From NCBI GenBank assembly GCA_030642025.1, contig DAOWOO010000036.1, positions 1 to 8,749 on the forward strand: DNA of 8,749 bases, given 5' to 3'. Within the stretch, counting starts at the first letter, position 1. Each line of letters begins with the position of its first letter. The notes beneath the pieces are model-generated. The model worked only from the letters and a program-made list of their open reading frames with translations. It was not told the DNA's origin and ran no database searches. Of this stretch, positions 1 through 7,717 are shown in pieces. A program made the translations under genes and the position numbers. Source of the DNA: Candidatus Zixiibacteriota bacterium. GTDB taxonomy: Bacteria; Zixibacteria; MSB-5A5; GN15; PGXB01.

Positions 1-256
1 CTGAGGTGACAACACGGATCGACGGCATCAATGATTTTACCAATTCGATCGTATCATCCGTGGAGTTATTGTCAAAAATAATAATGTCGCCATTGACACC
101 GGACATCTCCCGGGTCAGCGTTTCCAGGCAGTCTATGATATACTTGGCCGAATTATAAGTCACGACAATAGCCGTGACTTCCGGATTCAAATCAGAATCG
201 GGGTTTAATTCAGCTTCCCGAGTATCGACATTAACCTTAGGTACCATACCTTCCAT
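1..256 (-). CDS. Family 2 glycosyltransferase, N-terminal part only (runs off left edge)
   Basis: This is the first 85 codons of a glycosyltransferase, probably one that transfers a sugar from a nucleotide donor during surface glycan assembly. The visible part has the opening GT-A pattern: a beta strand and loop reading VTAIVVTYNSAKYI at about residues 27-40, then a second strand ending in FDNNSTDDT at 61-69, the counterpart of the nucleotide-binding D-N-x-S-T-D motif of rhamnosyltransferase-like (WbbL-type) GT2 enzymes. The DxD motif and acceptor region lie outside the window, so the sugar cannot be named. The start is uncertain. ATG at 256 has a weak GAGG four bases upstream but overlaps the preceding gene by 52 bp. 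ATG at 247 is in frame. A TTG at 190 would give a more typical N terminus (NPEVTAIVV) just after the preceding stop, but has no clear ribosome binding site. It is the last visible gene of the leftward operon. Confidence 0.85.
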   Translation of the reverse strand, partial: MEGMVPKVNVDTREAELNPDSDLNPEVTAIVVTYNSAKYIIDCLETLTREMSGVNGDIIIFDNNSTDDTIELVKSLMPSIRVVTS

Positions 257-933
257 ATTGCCTCGCGGACAATTTTCTTCGACATCTTCGATGCACCCAT
301 TTGCCGATCGATAAAAATAATCGGGATTTCCTTTATCGAGAATCCCCTCTTCCACACGCGCATCGACATTTCTATCTGAAAAATATATCCATTTGATTTT
401 ATTGAAACAAGATCAATCGTTTCCAAAACATTACGGCGAAAACATTTAAATCCGCCGGTTCCGTCACGAACCGGAAGCCCGGTAATAATCCGGGTATACA
501 TATTAGCGAAGTAGGACAACAGCAGCCGGCTTATCGGCCAGTTAACCACATTGACCCCCGATATATAGCGGGAACCCAGTACCAGATCATACTCTTCTAT
601 GGCTTTTAGAAAATCGGGGATATATTCGGGACCGTGGGAAAAATCGGCATCCATCTCGAACAGGTAATCATATTTTTTTTTAATTCCCCACTGAAACCCG
701 GCAATATAAGCCCGTCCCAATCCTTCCTTTTTCTCTCGATGCAGGATATTAATCCGTGTGTTTTCAGAGGCCAGCCGGTCAACGATCTGCCCGGTGCCGT
801 CAGGAGAGTTGTCATCGACCACCAGGACATCAATACGGTCATCCTGCTTGAGAACAGCATCGATAATCCTCTCAATATTCTCTTTTTCGTCGTATGTCGG
901 GAATATGATCAGGGCTCTTTTGCGGTCACTCAT
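205..933 (-). CDS. Polyprenol-phosphate mannosyltransferase, DPM1-like GT2
   Basis: A 242-residue soluble GT2 enzyme predicted to move a hexose, typically mannose from GDP-mannose, onto a polyprenyl phosphate at the cytoplasmic face of the membrane. Family landmarks are clear: FPTYDEKENI at 11-20, VVDDNSPDGTG at 38-48 (nucleotide binding), MDADFSH at 94-100 (metal-binding DxD), GSRY at 120-123, NGYIFQIEM at 181-189, and FIDRQMGASKMS at 207-218 (the family's F-x-D-R-x-x-G-x-S-K-M pattern). The length matches the DPM1 catalytic domain, and there is no C-terminal membrane domain. The start is ATG at 933, which overlaps the upstream TGA as ATGA (930-933), a standard translational-coupling junction. 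A TTG at 966 is in frame but would add a non-conserved leader. It lies directly after the YfhO-family gene, which suggests it makes the lipid-linked sugar used by that enzyme or the other GT-C protein. Mannose specificity is inferred from the family. Confidence 0.92.
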   Translation of the reverse strand: MSDRKRALIIFPTYDEKENIERIIDAVLKQDDRIDVLVVDDNSPDGTGQIVDRLASENTRINILHREKKEGLGRAYIAGFQWGIKKKYDYLFEMDADFSHGPEYIPDFLKAIEEYDLVLGSRYISGVNVVNWPISRLLLSYFANMYTRIITGLPVRDGTGGFKCFRRNVLETIDLVSIKSNGYIFQIEMSMRVWKRGFSIKEIPIIFIDRQMGASKMSKKIVREAIWKVWYLRLMSILGKLN

Positions 934-3392
934 GCGGCTTTCGACGCTCTCTTTCGGTCTTTCCAATATACTACCATATAACCTAATAGTATAACCATCA
1001 CGCCCAGCAGAGTCAACAAGGTTACCAGCCGGGCCAGATTATTCCGTGACCTGTTATACCGGAAAACAATCGTTTCTGTTCCCGCCGGAACCGAAACCGC
1101 CTGAAATGACCCGAAAGCGCGCATAACATCGGTTTTGTTGCCGTCGATAAACGCCTCCCAGGCAAAGTAGTAATTATCCGTTAAAACCAACAGGCGGTTT
1201 CCGGGTGAGTTGACCCTGATCGCAACCGAGTCGACGGCATAAGAGACAATCTCGGCGCTCCCGGACAATGAATCGGTCGGATCAGGCTCAATTGACGGCT
1301 TTTCCTCAAGAATAACCTCTTTTAACGGATTAACTTTTCCAGCCAGTACCATGGGATAAATATCTTCCCGGTTGGGTACGATCCGGTAACCGCTCGTCAA
1401 GAATACTCTCGGCAACGCGTTATTATTCTGGTAAATCGTCATACCGCCGAACTGCCGTAATTTCATAAGCGAATCCGGACCGAAAGCGGTCGGCATGATT
1501 TTCTGCTCGGAAGACACGATAATATATTTCGCACCTGTCAGGTTGAGAAAATTCGGATTTGATTTATTGGATACCGCCGGGCCGCCCAGCAAATCATCAT
1601 ACCACCGCAGTTGGTTGCCGTGATAACCGGTTACCACCTCCACTCCGAAGAATGGCAGATAGTCGGCCGGCAGAACGCCGGTATTGAGCACCCGGTAATG
1701 TCCCGGAAGACCGCTTATATAATCAGTCATGGCATTCTCGGTAAACTGCCGGGTATAGTCGAAAGTCTTGATAAAGCGGGAGTCGAAACGCATTCCGTCA
1801 ATCATGGCCAGAAGCGGCACGGCGGCCAGAATGATAACACCGGCCCGTTTTGACAGATAGAGAAACACTGCTCCCGATGTCAGCGCGGTAAGAAAAGCGA
1901 CAATCCAGAAACCGCTTTGAATATTGGGAAGATTCATCAAGGCCAGGTTCCATTTGGTGTATCCCTGACCCACCGGCGTGGTGGCGATATCGCCATAAAA
2001 GATGGAACTGTATAATGACAGAATCGACTCCCCGGCCGCCGAAAACAGGAGGGCAAACAGCATCAACGTCCCCGGTACCGCTACCAGATAAATATACAGC
2101 TTTCTTCGAGCGACAGAATTAAGTTCTCGACCTTTGTCGACTATAAACTGCAGGCCGTAACCGGCCAAAAGCGTGACGCTGAAAAGAAAAACAAACATAA
2201 TGGTTGATGGTGCGCGAAGTGATTTCACATTAGGTATCAGATAATAGAACAGTCTGAAAATCGGGGTAGTCCCGCCCAAGGCGTAGATAAAGGCGAAAAT
2301 CGCCAGCCCTCCGAAAAAATAAGCCTTGCGCTTCTTTGAGAAAAAGAAACCCACCAACGCCAGGAATAAGGGAATCACGCCGGCATATTCCGAGTTATCC
2401 TTGAAAAAGTTCTTGCCCCAGTAGTAATTTCCCTCGCCGCTGTTGGTTCCGCAAAACTCCGGGACAACCATGGAGATCGCCTCCTCCTCATTCATCGACC
2501 ATGAAATGGCCCAGTCGTAACCCTTTTTGGTGTCGGCCCGGGGCGAATATTCGGTAGTATAAATATACCCCGGATAGAACTGCACGGCAGAAATCAAGAG
2601 GCCGATTATGACGGCATATGCCAGAAGCGCCCCCGGCTTGATAACGGCCGCGACCGATTTTGTCTCTTTGAACAGTATTATCAACCGGTATGCGCCATAC
2701 AACGCAATTGCCCAGAGTGAATAATATGAAAGCTGCGGGTGCGGGCTGAGGATAATGACGCCTATCACCAATCCCAGCAGGGTAAAATTGAGTAGCGGTT
2801 TTCGCTCGAAAGCACGATCCAGAAACAGCATGGTCAACGGGAAAAGAGTCGTTACAAAAATCTTGCCGTCATGCCCCGGCGCTACCAGCGAGACCAGGTA
2901 CCCACTGAACATATAAGCCAGGGCCGCAAAAGTCGCGGCCAGCTTCCCCAACCGGAACTGCCGGGCGGTGCAATACATGAAAATACCGGCCAGGAAGATA
3001 TGTAATACCAGGTTGATACCGAGCATTCGGTAGAAATTCCCGAAAAATTTCAAAACCGACAGGGGATAGAAAATATCGCCGTGGAAAGCGTCAATAAAAG
3101 GCATGCCGCCGAAAATGTACGGATTCCACATCGGCACCGAACCGTGCAGCTTAACAAATTCCACATAGAAATGACGAAAGAAAATCCCGGCATTGATAGT
3201 ATCCGAGCCGTGAAGCATTTTGTCGGAAAAAATAAACGCCCGGAAAAGGATCACGACCGCAATCAGCATGATCACGGCCAGTATGGGGAAATAATACGGG
3301 ATTTTTTCCGGGTCAAACCCGACACCGCGCGGTTTTATGGTCGGTGCGGATCTGGATGATTTCCTTTTTTTGCTCAAATCACGAAACTCCAA
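930..3392 (-). CDS. YfhO-family multispanning membrane protein (GT-C-like)
   Basis: An 820-residue integral membrane protein of the YfhO family. In Bacillus, YfhO is paired with the GT2 enzyme CsbB in lipoteichoic acid glycosylation, and the family is thought to use polyprenol-phosphate sugars outside the membrane. A basic N terminus (about 1-30) precedes the first helix (about 34-53). The first outer loop then carries HGSDTINAG (61-69), with Asp64 in the place expected for a GT-C catalytic acid, and the family-like W-N-P-Y-I-F-G-G-M-P at 89-98. APGHDGK at 171-177 is another family-like stretch. Many helices follow, then a soluble beta-rich region (about 540-785) with PRVFLTSG near 661 and a Y-Y-F-A-W-x-A-F-I-D-G segment near 741, and a last helix (about 793-811) before a basic tail. 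The start is uncertain: TTG at 3392 lacks a well-spaced binding site, whereas in-frame TTG at 3377 has GGAG eight bases upstream and may be the true start (815 residues). The gene begins 37 bp after the upstream GT2 stop. Confidence 0.88.
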   Translation of the reverse strand: MEFRDLSKKRKSSRSAPTIKPRGVGFDPEKIPYYFPILAVIMLIAVVILFRAFIFSDKMLHGSDTINAGIFFRHFYVEFVKLHGSVPMWNPYIFGGMPFIDAFHGDIFYPLSVLKFFGNFYRMLGINLVLHIFLAGIFMYCTARQFRLGKLAATFAALAYMFSGYLVSLVAPGHDGKIFVTTLFPLTMLFLDRAFERKPLLNFTLLGLVIGVIILSPHPQLSYYSLWAIALYGAYRLIILFKETKSVAAVIKPGALLAYAVIIGLLISAVQFYPGYIYTTEYSPRADTKKGYDWAISWSMNEEEAISMVVPEFCGTNSGEGNYYWGKNFFKDNSEYAGVIPLFLALVGFFFSKKRKAYFFGGLAIFAFIYALGGTTPIFRLFYYLIPNVKSLRAPSTIMFVFLFSVTLLAGYGLQFIVDKGRELNSVARRKLYIYLVAVPGTLMLFALLFSAAGESILSLYSSIFYGDIATTPVGQGYTKWNLALMNLPNIQSGFWIVAFLTALTSGAVFLYLSKRAGVIILAAVPLLAMIDGMRFDSRFIKTFDYTRQFTENAMTDYISGLPGHYRVLNTGVLPADYLPFFGVEVVTGYHGNQLRWYDDLLGGPAVSNKSNPNFLNLTGAKYIIVSSEQKIMPTAFGPDSLMKLRQFGGMTIYQNNNALPRVFLTSGYRIVPNREDIYPMVLAGKVNPLKEVILEEKPSIEPDPTDSLSGSAEIVSYAVDSVAIRVNSPGNRLLVLTDNYYFAWEAFIDGNKTDVMRAFGSFQAVSVPAGTETIVFRYNRSRNNLARLVTLLTLLGVMVILLGYMVVYWKDRKRASKAA

Positions 3393-3429
3393 CCTGTCTG
3401 GCGTGAATAATCAACGGCCGGGAAACCGA

Positions 3430-4368
3430 TCATTGCTCCGGTTTTTTAATTTCAATCAGACAGCCAAGCTTTTTGCGTATATCGGCTGTTTCCTCTTTAA
3501 GAGAGGCGAGCGCTTCGGCCAAGAAACCGAGAATGAAAAGCCCCATACCAACCCCGGTCAGAAGCAATATCAAATAAAGGTAAACGCGCTGTCCCTGTTC
3601 CAGCACAAAACGCAGGTAGAAGGCATACAGCCCCACCAGAAGCGCCAGCGCGAAGAACATCGATCCGGCAAAGCCAAAATATAGAAGCGGCTTTTTAAGA
3701 AAAGTCAGTTGCGCCTTGACCGCCAACATATCGAGAATACCCACCGGAATCCGCCAGAATGAGAATTTTGATTCACCCCATTGCCGTTCATAAAGGGGAA
3801 CTTTTACTTCGGCTATCCGCCGCCCCTTGTCGGCCGCCATGACGACTATATATCTGTGCCAATCCTTGCGCAGAAATATATCCTTGAGGATATCAGCCTT
3901 GAACGCCTTGACCGAATTCAGATCATGCACTTTCAGGCTGAATATCCTGCGTGAGAGATAATTGTAGATCGACGAAACAAAGCGCTTTTTATAAGCGCCC
4001 TGTTTCCAGCCGGTAGAGACATCGGCTCCCTCGAAAATCGGCTGTACCAGGGTTGGGATATCCTCCGGGCGGTATTGCAAATCGGCCGGATAGAAAACAT
4101 AAATGCCGCCGGTCGCCGCGGCGAAGCCGGTTTGCAGCGCCTCGGTCAGACCGAGATTATACGGATGCCGGACACACTTGATGAAAGAATGGTTTTCCGC
4201 GGCTTTTAACATTTTTTCATAAGTCCTGTCGGTGGAACCGTCATCGACAAAAACCAATTCATAATCCCGGTCGGTTTTCTCAACCATATCCGCAAAAAGC
4301 CGGGCAAACTCCTCGATATTCCCTTCTTCGTTATATCCGGGAACTATGACCGATATCAGATTATTCAA
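3430..4368 (-). CDS. GT2 polyprenol-phosphate glycosyltransferase with two C-terminal membrane helices
   Basis: A 312-residue enzyme of the GtrB/CsbB/ArnC type, expected to transfer a sugar from a nucleotide donor to undecaprenyl phosphate on the inner leaflet. It shows VIVPGYNEEGNIEE (7-20), VDDGSTD (41-47), NLGLTEALQTG (71-81), PADLQYRPEDIP (94-105), STGWKQG (118-124), HDLNSVKAF (148-156) and RQWGESKFSFWRI (195-207), all in the order usual for this family. Two hydrophobic spans follow (about 229-252 and 263-286), then a charged, coiled-coil-like tail. An oddity is that the first position of the expected DxD motif (usually DAD) is Pro94, leaving only Asp96. The start must be TTG at 4368, because the next in-frame Met is residue 28 and would remove the first GT2 strand. 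That TTG overlaps the upstream TAA by 8 bp (4361-4368). The nearest GGAGG is 12 bases upstream, so translation probably depends on coupling. The sugar is unknown. Confidence 0.9.
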   Translation of the reverse strand: MNNLISVIVPGYNEEGNIEEFARLFADMVEKTDRDYELVFVDDGSTDRTYEKMLKAAENHSFIKCVRHPYNLGLTEALQTGFAAATGGIYVFYPADLQYRPEDIPTLVQPIFEGADVSTGWKQGAYKKRFVSSIYNYLSRRIFSLKVHDLNSVKAFKADILKDIFLRKDWHRYIVVMAADKGRRIAEVKVPLYERQWGESKFSFWRIPVGILDMLAVKAQLTFLKKPLLYFGFAGSMFFALALLVGLYAFYLRFVLEQGQRVYLYLILLLTGVGMGLFILGFLAEALASLKEETADIRKKLGCLIEIKKPEQ

Positions 4369-6511
4369 TTCCGGAAGTATCCTCCCTTTTTAGTAATTGA
4401 TCGACCTTATTGACCAGAACATTTGAGGTCGGATTGTATTTTCGCGCCAAATTCAATTGTTCAACACCCTGAGTATAATACTCAATATTATTGGTTTTAC
4501 CAAACCACCTAATATAGAGTTCACCGAGTTTATAGCGCAAGTGAAAATCTGTCGGGGAAAACTCCACCGCGCGCCGAAGGAATTGCTCAGCGACCTTCAT
4601 TTCTCCCCGTTTGGCGGCATCTATGGCCACCACCAGGTTGGCCGTGGAATTCTCCTGATGCAATTTAAGATAGTGGTTCATATAAAGAGCCGTAGAATCA
4701 TAATCCTCGCGCGCCTTATACAGACGAACCATCTCAAAATCGGACATATGATAATGATCGGCCCTGACATTGCCGGTAAACCCGGCCACCCGGTACAAAC
4801 GGACAATCCGGTTGGTAATACGGTACTCGGCAATCAGCGGCGCCTTTTCCAAAATGTCGGGATAATTCTCACGGGCATATTCCTCGTTGGAGGCGTCAAG
4901 TAAAAGATGAGTAATCGGGTAACGTCTGAAAAAGGCGGTGTCGACATTGGCCACCCCGAACATATGGATAAGATTCCGTAACCGGGTATCCTGAGTCAGA
5001 CGGGCGGCATACGGCCCCGAAATAACCGCTTCCGGTGAGACAATACTCTCAAGGTCTTTCGAGGCCGACCTTGAACAATACGAGGCGGTCGCTGACCACC
5101 CGGCATACCTGATAATACCGGGCATTACCGCGCCAAGTAATACCGGCACAATAATGATGTACTTTAAAACAGATGGAAGGATAAGTGATCCCCCGCGGAA
5201 AACATGGCCAAAGAGTATGAATCCAACCGTTATTATAACCGAGATAACAAGAACCGCTGTTCCGTAATCATTGTAGGCGTTGAACTTCGACGATGCCTCG
5301 GTTGCTTCTGCAAGCAGTTGAAAGACCGGAATTGACACCCAGGCCACAAGTAGAACGGGAAACAATATCGGCGTTCGGGACGGAAATGTCATTCGCTTTG
5401 ATCTGATAATGCGTGATACGGCATAACCGGCCAGGGCGCAGATCGGGTAAATCATCATAGTGGTATAACGCAACGGGCGGTAATTCCAGATCATAAGTGC
5501 GCCGAATGAAGCCAGCACCAGCACAATCATAAAAAGAATGCCCGGATTGATCCCGCCCAGCCTGTTTTTCCATCCGTCAACCGTAGTTCCCCGGAAGAAA
5601 AAGACGGCAATCACTCCCCAGCACAACATGGCGGGCACAACCATTCTTTCAAACAATCTGCTGGTGGCGCCGAACGAAAGGTATTTATACAGGAAGTAAT
5701 CAACTGACATCAACGCTTTGGGCATCCCGTAAAGGCCTAACGCCTGCTCCTGAAGATACCCCTCGACGGAGGCTGTCATGGGACGGTAGCTGTAAAAATA
5801 CCAGAAGACAAGCAATGCCAGAAAAGCGGCGGTAAAGGCCGCATATTTTCGAATAAATGGCTTTAATTGTTTCCGGTAATCATGAAAATACTCATACACG
5901 GCAAAGCATAAAACCGGCGCCAGGTAAACCAGGCCGATCATTTTGCCGAAAAATATCCCCACCGCCAGGAATAATCCGGACAAAACCGGAGTGACTATTT
6001 TACCGGGACGAATCAGGAGAAAAAACGACAGGGCCGCAAAAATATTCATGCTGTTTTCAAGAAAAGGATACCGCCCGAAAAATACCTGGTTGAAATCAAA
6101 GGCAATAAAAAACAGAAAAACCAATGCGGCGGCATTACCAGCCAGACGGCGCAAGGCGAAATAGTACAGAATTATCGTGGAATATGAAAACAATAAGCCA
6201 ACTATATTTGCCTGTATATATCCGGTGCCGATCAGGGAGAAAACCAGGTATGATAAAAGTGTCGTCGATGATTTCAGGAAGAAAACCAGCCGGAAATCCC
6301 TGAGCGGGTTCAGATCACCCCAGAGAACCAGATTCCTCGCAAAGGAAATATACTGGGCCGGATCGGTAAAGGCGGCCGTGCTGTAAGACAGGTTGAACGG
6401 CGGATCGGCGCTCAACTGATTTACCCGAAGAAACAGAGCCAGACCGGCAAGAATTGCAAAGATAACCGCTTCGGTTTTTACCGAAAATATGGTTCTATTA
6501 TCGGCTGCCAA
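4361..6511 (-). CDS. GT-C-like membrane glycosyltransferase with C-terminal TPR-like region
   Basis: A 716-residue protein with about a dozen hydrophobic helices (roughly residues 12-470) followed by a soluble tail. The membrane part resembles the PMT/ArnT (GT39/PMT_2) superfamily. A first long outer loop carries an acidic site in AAFTDPAQYISFARN (46-60, Asp50), and GRYPFLENSM (146-155) resembles the Arg/acidic motif of that fold. Such enzymes use polyprenol-phosphate sugars on the outer face. After the last helix (about 448-468) comes a small domain, then helical repeats at about 588-706 that look like two to three TPR units, including A-E-Q-F-L-R-R-A-V-E-F-S-P (641-653) and a Y-K-L-G-E-L-Y segment (660-666). 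The tail may bind an acceptor or partner. The start is TTG at 6511, with GAGGGAG four bases upstream; the next Met is residue 155. It overlaps the aminotransferase stop by 14 bp. No named family is certain; GT-C membership is inferred from topology and loop motifs. Confidence 0.8.
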   Translation of the reverse strand: MAADNRTIFSVKTEAVIFAILAGLALFLRVNQLSADPPFNLSYSTAAFTDPAQYISFARNLVLWGDLNPLRDFRLVFFLKSSTTLLSYLVFSLIGTGYIQANIVGLLFSYSTIILYYFALRRLAGNAAALVFLFFIAFDFNQVFFGRYPFLENSMNIFAALSFFLLIRPGKIVTPVLSGLFLAVGIFFGKMIGLVYLAPVLCFAVYEYFHDYRKQLKPFIRKYAAFTAAFLALLVFWYFYSYRPMTASVEGYLQEQALGLYGMPKALMSVDYFLYKYLSFGATSRLFERMVVPAMLCWGVIAVFFFRGTTVDGWKNRLGGINPGILFMIVLVLASFGALMIWNYRPLRYTTMMIYPICALAGYAVSRIIRSKRMTFPSRTPILFPVLLVAWVSIPVFQLLAEATEASSKFNAYNDYGTAVLVISVIITVGFILFGHVFRGGSLILPSVLKYIIIVPVLLGAVMPGIIRYAGWSATASYCSRSASKDLESIVSPEAVISGPYAARLTQDTRLRNLIHMFGVANVDTAFFRRYPITHLLLDASNEEYARENYPDILEKAPLIAEYRITNRIVRLYRVAGFTGNVRADHYHMSDFEMVRLYKAREDYDSTALYMNHYLKLHQENSTANLVVAIDAAKRGEMKVAEQFLRRAVEFSPTDFHLRYKLGELYIRWFGKTNNIEYYTQGVEQLNLARKYNPTSNVLVNKVDQLLKREDTSGIE

Positions 6512-7604
6512 AAAACTCCCTCATTTTGACGGCAATATACTCAACCTGCGCCGCCTTTAGCCGGGGACACATCGGAAGAGAAAGAACCGTCTCACAAAAC
6601 CTCTCAGTCACCGGGAAAGCGACTTTTTTCAGACCCGCCTTCTTGTAAGCTTTCTGCTTATGAATCGGAACAGGATAATGTATCAGGGTGCCGATATCAT
6701 TACGGGAGAGATACTGCTGAAGTTCGTTTCGGACATCGGTTTCGATTACAAACTGATGGTACACCTGGTAAAAGTGTTTGAACTCCTGCGGCAGTTTTAT
6801 CGGCATACCGGACAGCGCCTCACGATACAGGTCGGCAATATCATTCCGGCTCTGATTCCATTCATCGAGATATTTCAGCTTGACGCCCAACACCGCCCCC
6901 TGGATGCCGTCCATGCGCGCATTATAGCCCATATAGTCATGGAAATATTTGCGTTCCGAGCCGTGATCGCGAAGTTTACGGATCTTTTTGGCCAGTTTTT
7001 TATTGCTGGTAACAATCGCCCCGCCCTCGCCATATGCCCCCAAGTTCTTGGCCGGATAGAAGGAAAAACAGCCGAGTATTCCGTATGATCCCGCCGGACG
7101 ATCTTTCAATCTGGCTCCGTGAGCCTGGGCGGCATCCTCGATCACAAACAGATCGTGTTTGTCGGCGATCGCGTTAATCCGATCCATGTCCGCCATAAGA
7201 CCGTACAGGTGCACCGGGATTATGGCTTTGGTCTTTTTGGTAATCGCTTTTTCGATTTCATCAATATCAATCAACCGGGTAAACGGATCGGCGTCGACCA
7301 GAACCGGGGTCGCGCCGGTCTGGACAATGGCCGCCACGGTGGCGATAAAAGTATTGGCGGCGGTAATTACCTCGTCGCCGGGGCCGATTCTTAGGGCCTT
7401 GAGCGCCAGAATCAAAGCCGATGTGCCGGAATTGACCCCAATGGCCTCCCGGCAGGCGCAATACTCGGCGAAGGTTTGCTCAAAATGACTGACCGACGGC
7501 CCGAGAATATAGGCGGAACTGTCTAATACCTCGGCGATGGCCGCATCAATTTCTTCCTTCAGAGATTGATACTGACCCTGTAAATCAATAAAGTTGACTT
7601 TCAT
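6498..7604 (-). CDS. DegT/DnrJ/EryC1/StrS-family PLP-dependent sugar aminotransferase
   Basis: A 368-residue aminotransferase predicted to convert a nucleotide-linked keto-sugar into an amino sugar in the cytoplasm, using glutamate or glutamine and PLP. Family marks are the N-terminal NFIDLQGQY (4-12), AYILGPSVSHFE (31-42), NSGTSAL (58-64, phosphate binding), VIEDAAQAHGA (154-164, with Asp157 contacting the PLP ring), SFYPAKNLGAYGEGGA (181-196, with Lys186 the expected Schiff-base lysine), a HGSERKYFHDYMGYNARMD block (214-232) and HYPVPIHKQKAY (309-320). It is closest in feel to the QdtB/FdtB/WecE-like 3- or 4-aminotransferases, but the substrate cannot be assigned. The start is ATG at 7604: it gives the usual M-K-V N terminus, and the upstream in-frame TTG (7634) lies inside the promoter -10 box. 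AAGG nine bases upstream is a weak binding site. It is the first gene of the leftward operon, so an amino sugar is probably made for the transferases that follow. Confidence 0.95.
   Translation of the reverse strand: MKVNFIDLQGQYQSLKEEIDAAIAEVLDSSAYILGPSVSHFEQTFAEYCACREAIGVNSGTSALILALKALRIGPGDEVITAANTFIATVAAIVQTGATPVLVDADPFTRLIDIDEIEKAITKKTKAIIPVHLYGLMADMDRINAIADKHDLFVIEDAAQAHGARLKDRPAGSYGILGCFSFYPAKNLGAYGEGGAIVTSNKKLAKKIRKLRDHGSERKYFHDYMGYNARMDGIQGAVLGVKLKYLDEWNQSRNDIADLYREALSGMPIKLPQEFKHFYQVYHQFVIETDVRNELQQYLSRNDIGTLIHYPVPIHKQKAYKKAGLKKVAFPVTERFCETVLSLPMCPRLKAAQVEYIAVKMREFFGSR
6516..6522 (-). promoter_or_regulatory. Ribosome binding site for the TPR-tailed GT-C gene
   Basis: On the minus strand GAGGGAG is followed by four T residues and then TTG at 6511. 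This good Shine-Dalgarno match inside the end of the aminotransferase gene supports the TTG as the real start of the 716-residue protein, which has no usable ATG nearby. Confidence 0.7.
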
Positions 7605-7633
7605 AAGTTGTTGCCTTGCCTGTAATTTTCGCA

Positions 7634-7662
7634 ATTATAGCATAGGGTGCGCCCCAAGTCAA
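7634..7662 (-). promoter_or_regulatory. Sigma70-like promoter of the leftward glycan operon
   Basis: Read on the minus strand, TTGACT (7662-7657) is separated by exactly 17 bases from a perfect TATAAT (7639-7634). The predicted transcript start is near 7627, leaving a leader of about 23 nt before the aminotransferase ATG at 7604. No other convincing promoter is seen within the following genes, which overlap closely, so this one probably drives the whole visible operon. Confidence 0.8.
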
Positions 7663-7668
7663 GACTTG
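7655..7668. promoter_or_regulatory. Palindrome overlapping the operon -35 box (possible operator)
   Basis: CAAGTCAAGACTTG is a perfect 6-bp inverted repeat with a 2-bp centre. The minus-strand -35 hexamer (7662-7657) lies within it, so a bound dimeric regulator would compete with RNA polymerase. No regulator gene is visible nearby, and a 6-bp repeat can arise by chance. Confidence 0.35.
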
Positions 7669-7717
7669 ATCTAAATCTACCCTGAATCGGAGTATCAGGA
7701 GAATCTGTCCGGAAAAT

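Noticed and set aside
673..681. Run of nine A residues (coding sense) in the DPM1-like gene as a possible phase-variation tract
   Set aside because: It encodes three Lys residues in a normal, intact frame. A single A9 run is weak evidence for slippage.
931..966. TTG at 966 as start of the DPM1-like protein
   Set aside because: The added residues are not family-like, while ATG at 933 forms a classic ATGA overlap with the upstream stop.
4457..4903. Plus-strand open frame inside the GT-C/TPR gene, one of several antisense frames over the operon
   Set aside because: It is antisense to a conserved protein, with no binding site, promoter or recognisable motif; it is a by-product of codon bias.
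7602..7634. TTG at 7634 as an upstream start of the aminotransferase
   Set aside because: It lies in the TATAAT box, upstream of the predicted transcript start, and the extra ten residues are not family-like. ATG at 7604 is preferred.
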